Below, in pieces: positions 16,742 to 24,892 of a stretch of DNA of 64,000 nt (within the stretch, counting starts at the first letter, position 1; the number at the start of each line of letters is the position of its first letter). Location: the NCBI GenBank assembly GCA_963817335.1, contig CAWFNX010000001.1, forward strand, positions 1,247,621-1,311,620, in the 5' to 3' direction. The DNA comes from AV40 sp963817335 (GTDB lineage Bacteria; Verrucomicrobiota; Verrucomicrobiia; Chthoniobacterales; UBA10450). Below the pieces are notes generated by a model. The model ran no database searches, was not told the origin of the DNA, and was given only the letters and a program-made list of their open reading frames with translations. The position numbers and the translations under genes were made by a program.

Positions 16742-19585
16742 TTAGTCCGGCGGACGAAAGCCGTACTCGGCCTGCAATTTCCCCCATAGCCACTTCACGA
16801 ACGGATTTTGTCGATCTTGTCCGCCACCGGAGGGGCTCGTCGTGGCGCGCGCAAGTCTGGCCATCGATTCCGCATTCGCGACTTGGCCATTCAGACAATA
16901 CAAATAGGTGAGAAGGTAAATGTCGTCGGGTTTGGGCATACCTCGCGTGCGCTTATCTTCCAAAAGCTGAATTGCCTTTGGATAATCTCGCGATGCCAGC
17001 GCATTTGCCACCAGGTCGGAGATGAACTCAAGGGGGACTGGGTTGAGATCGTCTGCCGCTTTTTTCGCTAGGACGACACGAAACGGATTCGAATCGAGGC
17101 ATTGCAGCACGGGATCGCGCAATCGCGAACCGCGCAGATGGATATCCAATTCGGCCAGCCAATTCGTTTCCGTCAGTCCCGCGCGATAACGCATTTCGCG
17201 AATCACGAAAAACGGATCGAGCTGTCCGGTGACGATTTCATCCGGAAAAATCTGTTGGATTAAGTGCGACGATCGAAAACGCCGCGCCGCGTCGGTGGCT
17301 TGCATGTAGACGCTGGTGAATTCGTGAATCGCCGGATCGACCGCGGTGATTTCGCCGAGGCGCTTCGGGTAAAGATCAGTCAGTGGTTTTGAATCGCTCG
17401 CGATCCGATCGATTTCGTCGCCGTCCATCACGAACAACGCGGCGAGTTGTTCGGGAACTTCGATGCCGATACGGGCAAGATCGTCCCGGCTGTTGGTGTA
17501 ATCCCAAAACTTTCGAAACTGGCGTGTGTCGATCTTTCGTGGCGCGCCTTTGATTCCCATCATGATCCACTCCTCGTCCGAGCTCGACCAGATCAACGTG
17601 TTAGGGAAAGCGTCGTGAAACGCGCGCAGGATTGATTTCGCTTCTTCGACGTTGAGTTGATAAATCGGCAGCCAAAACGTCGCCATGCCGCCGTCGTTCA
17701 AACGGTCAACCATCAATTTGAAAAACTGCTCGGTGTACAGATTCACCGAACCGAGAACTTTCGGTGGCGGCGGTTCCCCCGTGATCACGTCATAACGTTG
17801 CGGACTCGCTTCCAGAAAAAATCGTCCGTCCTGCACGATCGCACTGGTGCGCGGATCGCGTAGCGCGTTGGTGTAACCCACGCCGCGATAATCGTCGGCC
17901 AGGGCGAACGCTTCTTTCGAAATGTCGACGACATCTATCTGCTTAAGATCGACGTCCTGCGTGAGCGCGTTCGCCGTCACGCCACAACCGAAGGCGATAA
18001 GCAGCGCGTTCTGTGGTTGCGGATTCAGGGTCAACGGCAGATACGCGAACAAACGCATGTAACGCTGGTTCGGCGGATTTGTGGCCGACATCGAAAATCC
18101 GTCGGTCATCAAGCGGTAGTAGTAAGGGAGCTTGTACAAATCGCGTCGGAGTAACTGCCACGTTCCTGTTTCGCCCTCGATTTTTTTTACCAGGTGCTGT
18201 TCTTCCGACTCGTAAAGCTTTCGCGCGTTCGCGAAATGCATTTCGTCGCGGTGCTTTGGAAAAAACGCCAGAAGGGCAACGAACACGGCGAATAGCGTGA
18301 ACAGCGCGCCGCGACCTGTAGGGGAAGCTGTCAGCTTCCCACTCGTTAAACAAAGAGCCGCGTAAACAATCGCGCAGATGATCAAGCTTGTTTGAAAGCC
18401 AACCCGCGGCAGCAAAATGAATCCCGCGAGGACGGGACCGATCGCCGCGCCGGCAGTGTTGAACAAAGTGGTGATGCCGACGCTGTTCATCCGGTTTCCG
18501 ATGGTTTCCTGAACACGTGCGGCGATTGTGGGAAATAGAATTCCCGATACGAACGCGACCGGGAACATCAAAGCAAACGAGATCCACGCGATTTGCGTCC
18601 ACGATTCCAAATAGAAATTCTTCTCGCCTTCGCCGAGCTTCGGGATCGGGAAGAACGCGTAACAAGTCAGTGTGAGAATTGCCGCGACGACGAACAGAAT
18701 CGGCAGCGCCGTTCGCTGAATTCTTTTTGAAATCGCGCCCGATGCGATTCCGCCGAGCCCGATTCCTGCCAGAACGATCGCGAGCATGACGCTGAATGCA
18801 GTGGCTGAGGAAGCGACATACAATCGAAGGAACCGGAACCAGATCACTTCTAGCGCGAGCAGCACCCAGCCCGCTCCGAAACTCACAATCAGCGGTCGCC
18901 ACGGAAGCTGGTAGCCGAATTCAATTCGTAGCCAGCGCGGTTGCTCGGAGTGTAGCGGCGGCCGTGTCGGCCGCACCTCGAATCTACTCAAGGACAATGC
19001 GCTTACCGCTGCGACAACATTCAAAAGTCCCGCGCACAGGCTCGTTCCCCACAACCCCAGAGCTTTGACCAGAACTAGTTCGCCAATCAATGCCCCTACG
19101 ACGGCGCCAATTGTGTTGAAACCATAAAGTAAACTAATTACTTTGCCGAAGTTCGCATTCGCCAGTTCCCGATCTTCCATCACCACCGGCAGGGTTAATC
19201 CCATCGCCGTTGTCGGAATCAACAGAATCACAAACGAAATCAGAACCCGGAGCGCGAGCAGAATTGATTGATGCGACCAGAGGGCTTGGAATAGTGGGCG
19301 CAACAGCCCGCCCATGATCGGCAACGCAAAGACAATCGTGCAGCCGAATACCGCGACTGCGATTTCGAGCACGGCATAAAGTTTCAGCGGACGTGTTCGA
19401 AATTTTGCCGAAGCTGCGATCGCTGTTCCGAGCGCAAGCCCGGCCATGAAGCTGGAAAGGATCAGCGCTGCGGCCCAGATCGAATTGCCAAACGCCAGCC
19501 CGCTCAGCCGCAACCAGAGCGTCTCAAAAATCAGCGCGCTGATTCCGGAAAGGAAAAGGACAGCCGAAAGAATCGCCAGTCGCAC
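16742..19585 (-). CDS. Membrane protein with spermidine-synthase-like domain
   Basis: 947 residues. The first half has about 12-14 transmembrane segments in an MFS-like arrangement (LFLSGISALIFETLWLRL, the usual start of this family). The second half has an aminopropyltransferase/methyltransferase fold: ALLIAFGCGVTANALTQD (cofactor loop), VDVVDISKEAF, VQDGRFFLEASPQRYDVITG and EPPPPKVLGSVNLYTEQFF. After it a helical, TPR-like tail. Such fusions are widespread in bacteria and largely uncharacterised; the catalytic half resembles SpeE but lacks the canonical Asp pair, so polyamine synthesis is not proven. Two short palindromes (18317-18340, 18951-18976) are inserted in frame in loops between membrane segments. 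Confidence 0.85.
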   Translation of the reverse strand: MRLAILSAVLFLSGISALIFETLWLRLSGLAFGNSIWAAALILSSFMAGLALGTAIAASAKFRTRPLKLYAVLEIAVAVFGCTIVFALPIMGGLLRPLFQALWSHQSILLALRVLISFVILLIPTTAMGLTLPVVMEDRELANANFGKVISLLYGFNTIGAVVGALIGELVLVKALGLWGTSLCAGLLNVVAAVSALSLSRFEVRPTRPPLHSEQPRWLRIEFGYQLPWRPLIVSFGAGWVLLALEVIWFRFLRLYVASSATAFSVMLAIVLAGIGLGGIASGAISKRIQRTALPILFVVAAILTLTCYAFFPIPKLGEGEKNFYLESWTQIAWISFALMFPVAFVSGILFPTIAARVQETIGNRMNSVGITTLFNTAGAAIGPVLAGFILLPRVGFQTSLIICAIVYAALCLTSGKLTASPTGRGALFTLFAVFVALLAFFPKHRDEMHFANARKLYESEEQHLVKKIEGETGTWQLLRRDLYKLPYYYRLMTDGFSMSATNPPNQRYMRLFAYLPLTLNPQPQNALLIAFGCGVTANALTQDVDLKQIDVVDISKEAFALADDYRGVGYTNALRDPRTSAIVQDGRFFLEASPQRYDVITGEPPPPKVLGSVNLYTEQFFKLMVDRLNDGGMATFWLPIYQLNVEEAKSILRAFHDAFPNTLIWSSSDEEWIMMGIKGAPRKIDTRQFRKFWDYTNSRDDLARIGIEVPEQLAALFVMDGDEIDRIASDSKPLTDLYPKRLGEITAVDPAIHEFTSVYMQATDAARRFRSSHLIQQIFPDEIVTGQLDPFFVIREMRYRAGLTETNWLAELDIHLRGSRLRDPVLQCLDSNPFRVVLAKKAADDLNPVPLEFISDLVANALASRDYPKAIQLLEDKRTRGMPKPDDIYLLTYLYCLNGQVANAESMARLARATTSPSGGGQDRQNPFVKWLWGKLQAEYGFRPPD
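18317..18340 (+). repeat. In-frame GTAG palindrome A
   Basis: TGTAG followed by GGGAAGCTG, T, CAGCTTCCC (9-bp arms). Inserted in frame in the membrane half of the spermidine-synthase-like gene, coding for part of SGKLTASPTGRG in a loop between two hydrophobic segments. Confidence 0.7.
18951..18976 (+). repeat. In-frame GTAG palindrome B
   Basis: TGTAGCG followed by GCGGCCG, TGT, CGGCCGC. Same layout as palindromes A and C but with different arms. In the same gene it codes for part of FEVRPTRPPLHSEQ between membrane segments. Confidence 0.7.
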
Positions 19586-19657
19586 CGCGCGATAATAACG
19601 CGTTGGCTGGCGGTGTCATCCTGATCTCGTCGTGACCAGGACCGGTCGCCCAGAGAT

Positions 19658-19969
19658 CTACATCTTGATTGCGGCCACCTGTTCGACCGTCATGACAACG
19701 TCTCGATCATCGAAGCGAACTCGGGTGGATGAACTAAACTGAAAAACCGTGCGACGGGTCCGCACTTCTTTTATCGCGAAATGCACCTCGCGATCGTGGA
19801 TTCTGAAGGTAAGAGTCAATCCCACCTTGTTGAAGTTGGTGTCCATCCCTTTGATCCATTCCTTGAAACGTTCGGGATTAAACGTGCTCATGTCTCGTAG
19901 CAACACTGAGTGAACGAGTTGCCGGACAACTTCGCGTTGCCCTTTGGTAGCCGAGTGCATCGCCAGCAT
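19658..19969 (-). CDS. Small hypothetical protein downstream of citrate synthase
   Basis: 103 residues from the ATG at 19969 (an ATG at 20005 would give 115). Helical N-terminal half (QREVVRQLVHSVLLRDMSTF, FKEWIKGMDTNF) and a beta-rich C-terminal half (LTFRIHDREVHFAIKEVRTR). No family recognised. Same strand as gltA, about 100 bp downstream of it. Weakest of the small gene calls; codon use is compatible with coding. Confidence 0.4.
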   Translation of the reverse strand: MLAMHSATKGQREVVRQLVHSVLLRDMSTFNPERFKEWIKGMDTNFNKVGLTLTFRIHDREVHFAIKEVRTRRTVFQFSSSTRVRFDDRDVVMTVEQVAAIKM

Positions 19970-20065
19970 AGGCGTTGATTTCGAGCACGAAGAGTGCCGA
20001 ACCATGTTCGATCTTCGATCGGATCGCCCGATCCAAGCCGATGTAAGTGCCTGCCCCGGCCGCAG

Positions 20066-21364
20066 CTATTTCGTCGGTGCCGCGCGCCCTGGCGTCGCCA
20101 ACTCGCGGCGCGGATGTCCGATAAAGATTTGGCGCGGGCGCGCGATCTTTTGCTCGGGATCGGTAATCATCTCTTGCCACTGCGCAAGCCAGCCCACCGT
20201 GCGTGGAATTGCGAACAGCACTGGGAACATCGCGACCGGCAAACCCATCGCCTGGTAGATGATGCCCGAATAAAAATCCACGTTCGGGTAGAGTTTGCGC
20301 GAGATGAAATATTCGTCTTCCAGAGCGATGCGTTCGAGTTCGAGCGCGACGTCGAGCAACGGATTGCGGCCGGTCACCTTAAACACTTCCTCGGCAGCCC
20401 GCTTGATGATGCGCGCTCGGGGATCGTAATTTTTGTAGATGCGGTGCCCAAAGCCCATCAGTCTGCCTTCGCCGCCTTTAACGCGCTTGATGAAGTCGGG
20501 AATATTCCGGGTGTCGCCGATGTGCGAGAGCATCTTAAGCACTTCTTCGTTGGCGCCGCCGTGCAGGGGACCGTAGAGAGCGGCTGCCGCGCCCGCCATC
20601 GCGCTGTACGGATCAACCCGGCTTGAACCAATCGCGCGCATTGCGTTCGTGCTGCAATTCTGTTCGTGGTCGGCATGGAGAATGAAAAGTATGTCGAGCG
20701 CGCGTTCGAGTGCCGGGTTTGGCGCGTACCTGGCCTCGCCCATCTTGAACATCATGCTCAGGAAGTTGCCGGTGTAAGAAAAATCGTTGTTCGGGTAAAC
20801 ATACGGCAAGCCGCAATTATGCCGGTAGGAGAACGCCGCGATCGTCGGCACTTTGGCGATCAGGCGTTTGATCTGCGCCAGGCGGTTCTCGGCATCGTTC
20901 ACCTGATTTGCTTCGGGGTAAAACGTCGAGAGCGCGGCGACGGTGCTGATGAACATTCCCATTGGATGCGCGTCGTAGCGAAACACTTGCATCAGGGTCT
21001 TCATGTTTTCGTGGACGAAGGTGTGATAAGTGATGTCGTGGGTCCATGCCGCCAGCTGTTCCGCATTCGGCAGCTCGCCAAAGAGAATCAAGTACGCGAC
21101 TTGCAAAAAGGTGCAGCGTTCAGCGAGTTGTTCGATGGGATAGCCGCGATATTCCAGAATCCCTTTGTCGCCATCAATGAATGTGATCGCGCTTTTGGTG
21201 GATGCAGTGTTCATCAACGCGGGATCGTAGGTCATCAGCCCGAAATCGTCCGCGTCCGTTCTGATCTTGCGCAAGTCCATTGCGCGCACCGTCCCATGCT
21301 CGATCGGCAAGGTGTGCGATTTGCCGGTGCGGTTGTCCGTGATCTTTAAGGTTTGTTCAGACAT
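20066..21364 (-). CDS. gltA: Citrate synthase (type II, hexameric-type)
   Basis: 432 residues from the ATG at 21364, which is preceded by GAGAGGTG at ribosome-binding distance. Condenses acetyl-CoA and oxaloacetate. Active-site blocks: HADHEQNCSTNAMRAIGS (His), PLHGGANEEVLKML (His of the PLHGGAN motif) and MGFGHRIYKNYDPRA (GFGHRVY type). The N-terminal beta-rich domain (LPIEHGTVRAMDL) marks the NADH-type II enzymes of Gram-negative bacteria. It lies 115 bp downstream of the aminotransferase gene of the pyrimidine arm, so acyl-CoA made by that arm could enter the cycle here; co-transcription is not certain. Confidence 0.96.
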   Translation of the reverse strand: MSEQTLKITDNRTGKSHTLPIEHGTVRAMDLRKIRTDADDFGLMTYDPALMNTASTKSAITFIDGDKGILEYRGYPIEQLAERCTFLQVAYLILFGELPNAEQLAAWTHDITYHTFVHENMKTLMQVFRYDAHPMGMFISTVAALSTFYPEANQVNDAENRLAQIKRLIAKVPTIAAFSYRHNCGLPYVYPNNDFSYTGNFLSMMFKMGEARYAPNPALERALDILFILHADHEQNCSTNAMRAIGSSRVDPYSAMAGAAAALYGPLHGGANEEVLKMLSHIGDTRNIPDFIKRVKGGEGRLMGFGHRIYKNYDPRARIIKRAAEEVFKVTGRNPLLDVALELERIALEDEYFISRKLYPNVDFYSGIIYQAMGLPVAMFPVLFAIPRTVGWLAQWQEMITDPEQKIARPRQIFIGHPRRELATPGRAAPTK

Positions 21365-21479
21365 TTTGGTCACCTCTCGATAAATTAATATCGCAGGTTA
21401 GCGGCTCGCTTGCTTGATTTGAATCACTCTGTTGCACAGCTCGGAATCCGAGTCTGGGGGTGAGTTGCTCACGATTGAT

Positions 21480-22820
21480 TTACAAAACAGCGAGCGCGCG
21501 GTCGAGGACTTCGAGGAGAAAGTCGGCGTCTTGCTCGTTGACGCACATTGGCGGCGAAAAACGGATGGTTTGTCCCCAGAGGCCGCCTTTGCCGAGAAGC
21601 AGTCCCATTTCTTTGCAGCTCTCCACCACTTGTGCGCATTCTTCCTTGGCCGGTTCTTTCGATTGTCGATCTTTCACCAGCTCGATCCCGAGAAGTAAGC
21701 CTTTGCCGCGAACGTCGCCGATGATGTTGTGTTTCTCTTTGAGCTGTCCAAGGCCGGCGAGAATTCGGTTTCCGATCTTGAGCGAGTTCGCCTGAAGCTT
21801 TTCCCGGTCGATCACGTCCAGGACTGCGCTGCCTTGCGCGCACACTACCGGATTTCCGCCGTAGGTGTTGAAGTGAGTTCGTTGTGCGAGCGCAGCGGCA
21901 ATTTTCGGCGTGGTCACGACAGCACCGAGCGGACAACCGTTTCCGATTCCCTTCGCCATGGTCACGATGTCGGGAATTACTCCCTGGGTCTCGAATCCCC
22001 AGTAATGGGTTCCGGTGCGACCGAATCCGGCTTGAACTTCATCGGCGATGCAAACTCCGCCCGCGGCGCGAACGTGTTCGTAGGCGTGCTTGAAATAATT
22101 ATCGGGAAAAACAACGCAGCCGCCCACGCCCTGGATGGATTCGGCAATGAACGCCGCGACCTGGCCGGGCGTCGCGAAATCGATCAAGTTCTTGATATCC
22201 GCGGCGTATTTCTTTCCAGCATCGGCATCGTCGCGTCCCCATAGCCCGCGATACGGATCGGGCGTCATCGCGTGATGGACCCCGAAACTGTGCGGCACAT
22301 TAAATTTCCAGCCGCGATTGCCGGTCGCGCCCATCGTCAACGTGCTACCGCCGTGATACGCGTTGCGCAGCGAAATGATTTCGTAATTGCCGGTGTAAGC
22401 GCGCGCCATCAACAGCGCGAGATCGTTCGCTTCCGAGCCGGAATTCGTGAAATAACAAACCTTCAGCTCGCCCGGCATCTTCGACGCCAGCTTCTTCGCG
22501 TACGCGACGATGTTCGGTTGCAGATAAATCGTGGTCGAATGCTGGAGCGTTTCGTTTTGGCGATTCACAACCTCGACCACGTCGGGATGACAATGGCCGA
22601 CGCTGACGGTGACGATTCCACCGAGCGCGTCGAGATATCTGCGTCCGTGCTCGTCCCAAACATATTGCATTTTCCCTTCCACCATCATGAGCGGCTTTTT
22701 GTAGTAGAGAAAAATCCCGGGATTCAGGAATTCCTTGCGCAAGCGCAACACTTCGTCGGCCGATGGGCCGCTGTATTTCTTTGGTTGATGGTCGAACGGC
22801 GGTAAATCGGGAAGTTTCAT
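21480..22820 (-). CDS. Class III aminotransferase, AGXT2/beta-alanine transaminase type
   Basis: 446 residues from the ATG at 22820 (MKLPDLPPFDHQPKK); an ATG at 22847 would overlap the preceding gene. PLP enzyme: SGSEANDLALLMARAYTG (phosphate side), ADEVQAGFGRTGTHYWGFE, and the lysine in IVTMAKGIGNGCPLG. Best match by pattern is AGXT2, which moves the amino group of beta-alanine or beta-aminoisobutyrate to pyruvate or glyoxylate. The surrounding pyrimidine genes fit this: beta-alanine is made by the amidohydrolase and the semialdehyde product is taken by MmsA. Specificity is inferred from context. Confidence 0.88.
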   Translation of the reverse strand: MKLPDLPPFDHQPKKYSGPSADEVLRLRKEFLNPGIFLYYKKPLMMVEGKMQYVWDEHGRRYLDALGGIVTVSVGHCHPDVVEVVNRQNETLQHSTTIYLQPNIVAYAKKLASKMPGELKVCYFTNSGSEANDLALLMARAYTGNYEIISLRNAYHGGSTLTMGATGNRGWKFNVPHSFGVHHAMTPDPYRGLWGRDDADAGKKYAADIKNLIDFATPGQVAAFIAESIQGVGGCVVFPDNYFKHAYEHVRAAGGVCIADEVQAGFGRTGTHYWGFETQGVIPDIVTMAKGIGNGCPLGAVVTTPKIAAALAQRTHFNTYGGNPVVCAQGSAVLDVIDREKLQANSLKIGNRILAGLGQLKEKHNIIGDVRGKGLLLGIELVKDRQSKEPAKEECAQVVESCKEMGLLLGKGGLWGQTIRFSPPMCVNEQDADFLLEVLDRALAVL

Positions 22821-22827
22821 ATCATTC

Positions 22828-23217
22828 TTACTGTGTGCTGTTGCCAATCATGTAAATAATGAGCGCAACAGATATCAATGTAACAGTGATGGCAACAAAC
22901 CACACCAGGGCGCGATCAGTGTTGACCAGACCAGCTTCGATTTGTCGATTTACCGAGTCATAGCGCAACGCGGCCAGAAAGGTCAGGAGAGCGCCGAATC
23001 CCATTAATCCGATGCCGATCGGCGAAACGCTGTGAGAGAGCCTCGGCGCATTCACTCCCGCTTCGCGTAACAACAGGCCCAGTCGCATGATGACAAACCC
23101 AAGACTGACCAGCGCGATGGTCGTGCGTAACCATGCGAGAAACGTGCGCTCGTTCGCGAGATGTTCCTGGGCCTTCGCTTCCTCCGGGATTTCGCGATGC
23201 TTCTTTCGCTCGGCCAT
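22828..23217 (-). CDS. DUF202/YidH-family small membrane protein
   Basis: 129 residues, three transmembrane segments (about 36-52, 67-85, 105-123). N-terminal NERTFLAWLRTTIALVSLG is the family signature of DUF202 (E. coli YidH). Function unknown in any organism I know. It starts 3 bp after the permease stop (TGA-TTC-ATG) and is followed closely by the aminotransferase, so it is a member of the pyrimidine operon; a role in membrane assembly of the permease is only a guess. Confidence 0.88.
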   Translation of the reverse strand: MAERKKHREIPEEAKAQEHLANERTFLAWLRTTIALVSLGFVIMRLGLLLREAGVNAPRLSHSVSPIGIGLMGFGALLTFLAALRYDSVNRQIEAGLVNTDRALVWFVAITVTLISVALIIYMIGNSTQ

Positions 23218-23220
23218 GAA

Positions 23221-24738
23221 TCAAGTTCCAATTGGCGATTTTTTCTGCAACGTCCGAAATAAAAGATAAACGACAAATGCGATAGCGAAGCCGACGAACC
23301 ACGCATAATCGTAAAGCCGGACGAAAAATGCGGGGACGCTCGTGGCGCTGATTACTTTTACGTTCACAAGAAATCCGGGAAGATTCGGCAGGATCGCGAT
23401 GATCAGCGCGACAATCGCGACGATGCTGAAGCCGCTCGTGTAGTGATACTCACCATCGGCGCGGTAAAGAGCGTTCACGTGTAATTGCCTGCGCCGCAAA
23501 ATGTAGTAGTCGGCGATCATGATTCCGCCGATCGGTCCGAGTAACGCGCTGTAACCCACCAGCCAGGTGAAAATGTAACCGCTCGGATCGGCCACCAGTT
23601 TCCACGGCATCATGATTATGCCAACGATGCCGGTGATCAGTCCGCCGGTGCGAAATGAAATTTTGTGCGGCGCCAGGTGCGAGAAATCGTTCGCAGGACT
23701 CACCACGTTTGCGGCGATGTTGGTCGCGAGCGTGGCGATGCAAAGCGCCAGCATCGCGACAACGAGGACGACTGGATTCGTGAAATGCGTCAGCACGTCG
23801 ACCGGATCCCAAATTGTTTGGCCGTAAATGATCGTCGTCGCCGAAGTGACCGCGACGCCGATGAAGGAATAAAGCGCCATCGTGAGCGGAAGTCCGAGCG
23901 CCTGTCCGATGATCTGATCGCGTTGGGAGCAGGCGTAGCGCGAGAAATCAGGAATGTTGAGCGAGAGCGTCGCCCAGAATCCGATCATGCCGGTGAGCGC
24001 GGGGACGAAGAAGGCAAAAAATTGTCCGGCTTTCGGTTGCCCGGGCGCGAAGGCGGACGGTTGGGCGAGAATCGGACCGAAACCGCCGGCGTTTCGATAA
24101 GCCCACCAAAGCAACATCAGACCGAGCGCGATCAGCAGCGGCGCTTTGATGTTCAACAGCCAGCGGATGCAATCGATGCCCTTGTAAACCACGAGCATGT
24201 TGATGACCCAGAAAAACATGAAGCAAACGAACTGGGCGAACGTGATTCCCAAGAATCCTGTAGAGGCAGGCGTGCCGCCTGCAATCGACGGGAAAAAGAC
24301 TCCCATGATCTTGTAAATCGCGTTGCCGCCGATCCAGGTTTGGATTCCGAACCAGCCGCAAGCGACGAACGCGCGCATGAGCGCGGGAATGTTTGCGCCA
24401 CGGGTGCCGAAAGATGCGCGGCAAAAAACCGGGAAGGGGATTCCATAACGCGTGCCGGCGTGCGCGTTTAGGATCATCGGAATTACGACGATCAGGTTCC
24501 CGAGAAAAATGGTGAAGATCGCCTGCGACCAGTTCATTCCGCCGCCGATGAGCGACGACGCCAGCATGTACGTCGGAATGCAGGCCGACATCGAAATCCA
24601 GAGCGCGGCAAAACTGCCGACGCGCCATTTCCGGCGATCACCCGGGACCGGAGCGAGGTCCTTGTTGTAAAGATGGTTGTGCTCGATCTCGATATCGACC
24701 TCGACGTCCGGGGCGATTGAGCTCGAGACAATACTCAT
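23221..24738 (-). CDS. NCS1-family nucleobase/hydantoin/allantoin permease
   Basis: 505 residues from the ATG at 24738 (the longer frame runs into hairpin repeats). Twelve hydrophobic segments. Motifs of the NCS1 family: HNHLYNKDLAPVPGDRRKW at the start, GGGMNWSQAIFTIFLGNLIV, NAHAGTRYGIPFPVFCRASFG and LLGPIGGIMIADYYILRRRQL. Known members carry uracil, allantoin, hydantoins or cytosine with a cation. The operon (dihydropyrimidinase, dihydropyrimidine dehydrogenase) favours uracil/thymine or allantoin. A GTAG palindrome (24258-24286) is inserted in frame in a predicted outer loop. Confidence 0.92.
   Translation of the reverse strand: MSIVSSSIAPDVEVDIEIEHNHLYNKDLAPVPGDRRKWRVGSFAALWISMSACIPTYMLASSLIGGGMNWSQAIFTIFLGNLIVVIPMILNAHAGTRYGIPFPVFCRASFGTRGANIPALMRAFVACGWFGIQTWIGGNAIYKIMGVFFPSIAGGTPASTGFLGITFAQFVCFMFFWVINMLVVYKGIDCIRWLLNIKAPLLIALGLMLLWWAYRNAGGFGPILAQPSAFAPGQPKAGQFFAFFVPALTGMIGFWATLSLNIPDFSRYACSQRDQIIGQALGLPLTMALYSFIGVAVTSATTIIYGQTIWDPVDVLTHFTNPVVLVVAMLALCIATLATNIAANVVSPANDFSHLAPHKISFRTGGLITGIVGIIMMPWKLVADPSGYIFTWLVGYSALLGPIGGIMIADYYILRRRQLHVNALYRADGEYHYTSGFSIVAIVALIIAILPNLPGFLVNVKVISATSVPAFFVRLYDYAWFVGFAIAFVVYLLFRTLQKKSPIGT
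24258..24286 (+). repeat. In-frame GTAG palindrome C
   Basis: CTGTAGAG followed by GCAGGCG, TGC, CGCCTGC. It codes on the minus strand for part of SIAGGTPASTGF, in a loop between two membrane segments of the NCS1 permease. Confidence 0.7.
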
Positions 24739-24770
24739 CGCGCGACTCCCAAGCTTGGAGAACCCACATA

Positions 24771-24836
24771 ACTTGAATGCATTTTGCATTCAAGTTTGCG
24801 ATCGGCACCGAGGGGCTTAAATGCAAAGCATTCAAG
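24771..24836. repeat. Pair of ACTTGAATGC hairpins upstream of the permease gene
   Basis: First hairpin 24771-24795: ACTTGAATGCA, TTT, TGCATTCAAGT (11-bp perfect stem). Second 24816-24836: CTTAAATGC, AAA, GCATTCAAG (one mismatch). Both lie in the 154-bp gap between dihydropyrimidinase and permease genes; the rest of that gap holds no gene that I can see. Confidence 0.75.
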
Positions 24837-24892
24837 TATGTCGACTGGCCGCATGTGACTGACGCCGGTTCGAAATGCGGTCGATGCGGCCA

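Noticed and set aside
17943..18902. 319-residue minus-strand frame
   Set aside because: Out-of-frame reading of the spermidine-synthase-like gene, extremely Arg-rich.
23665..24471. 268-residue plus-strand frame
   Set aside because: Antisense shadow of the NCS1 permease; composition is not protein-like.
24771..24836. Possible CRISPR-like spacing of repeated sequence
   Set aside because: Only two inverted, self-complementary copies; no spacers and no cas genes anywhere in the window.
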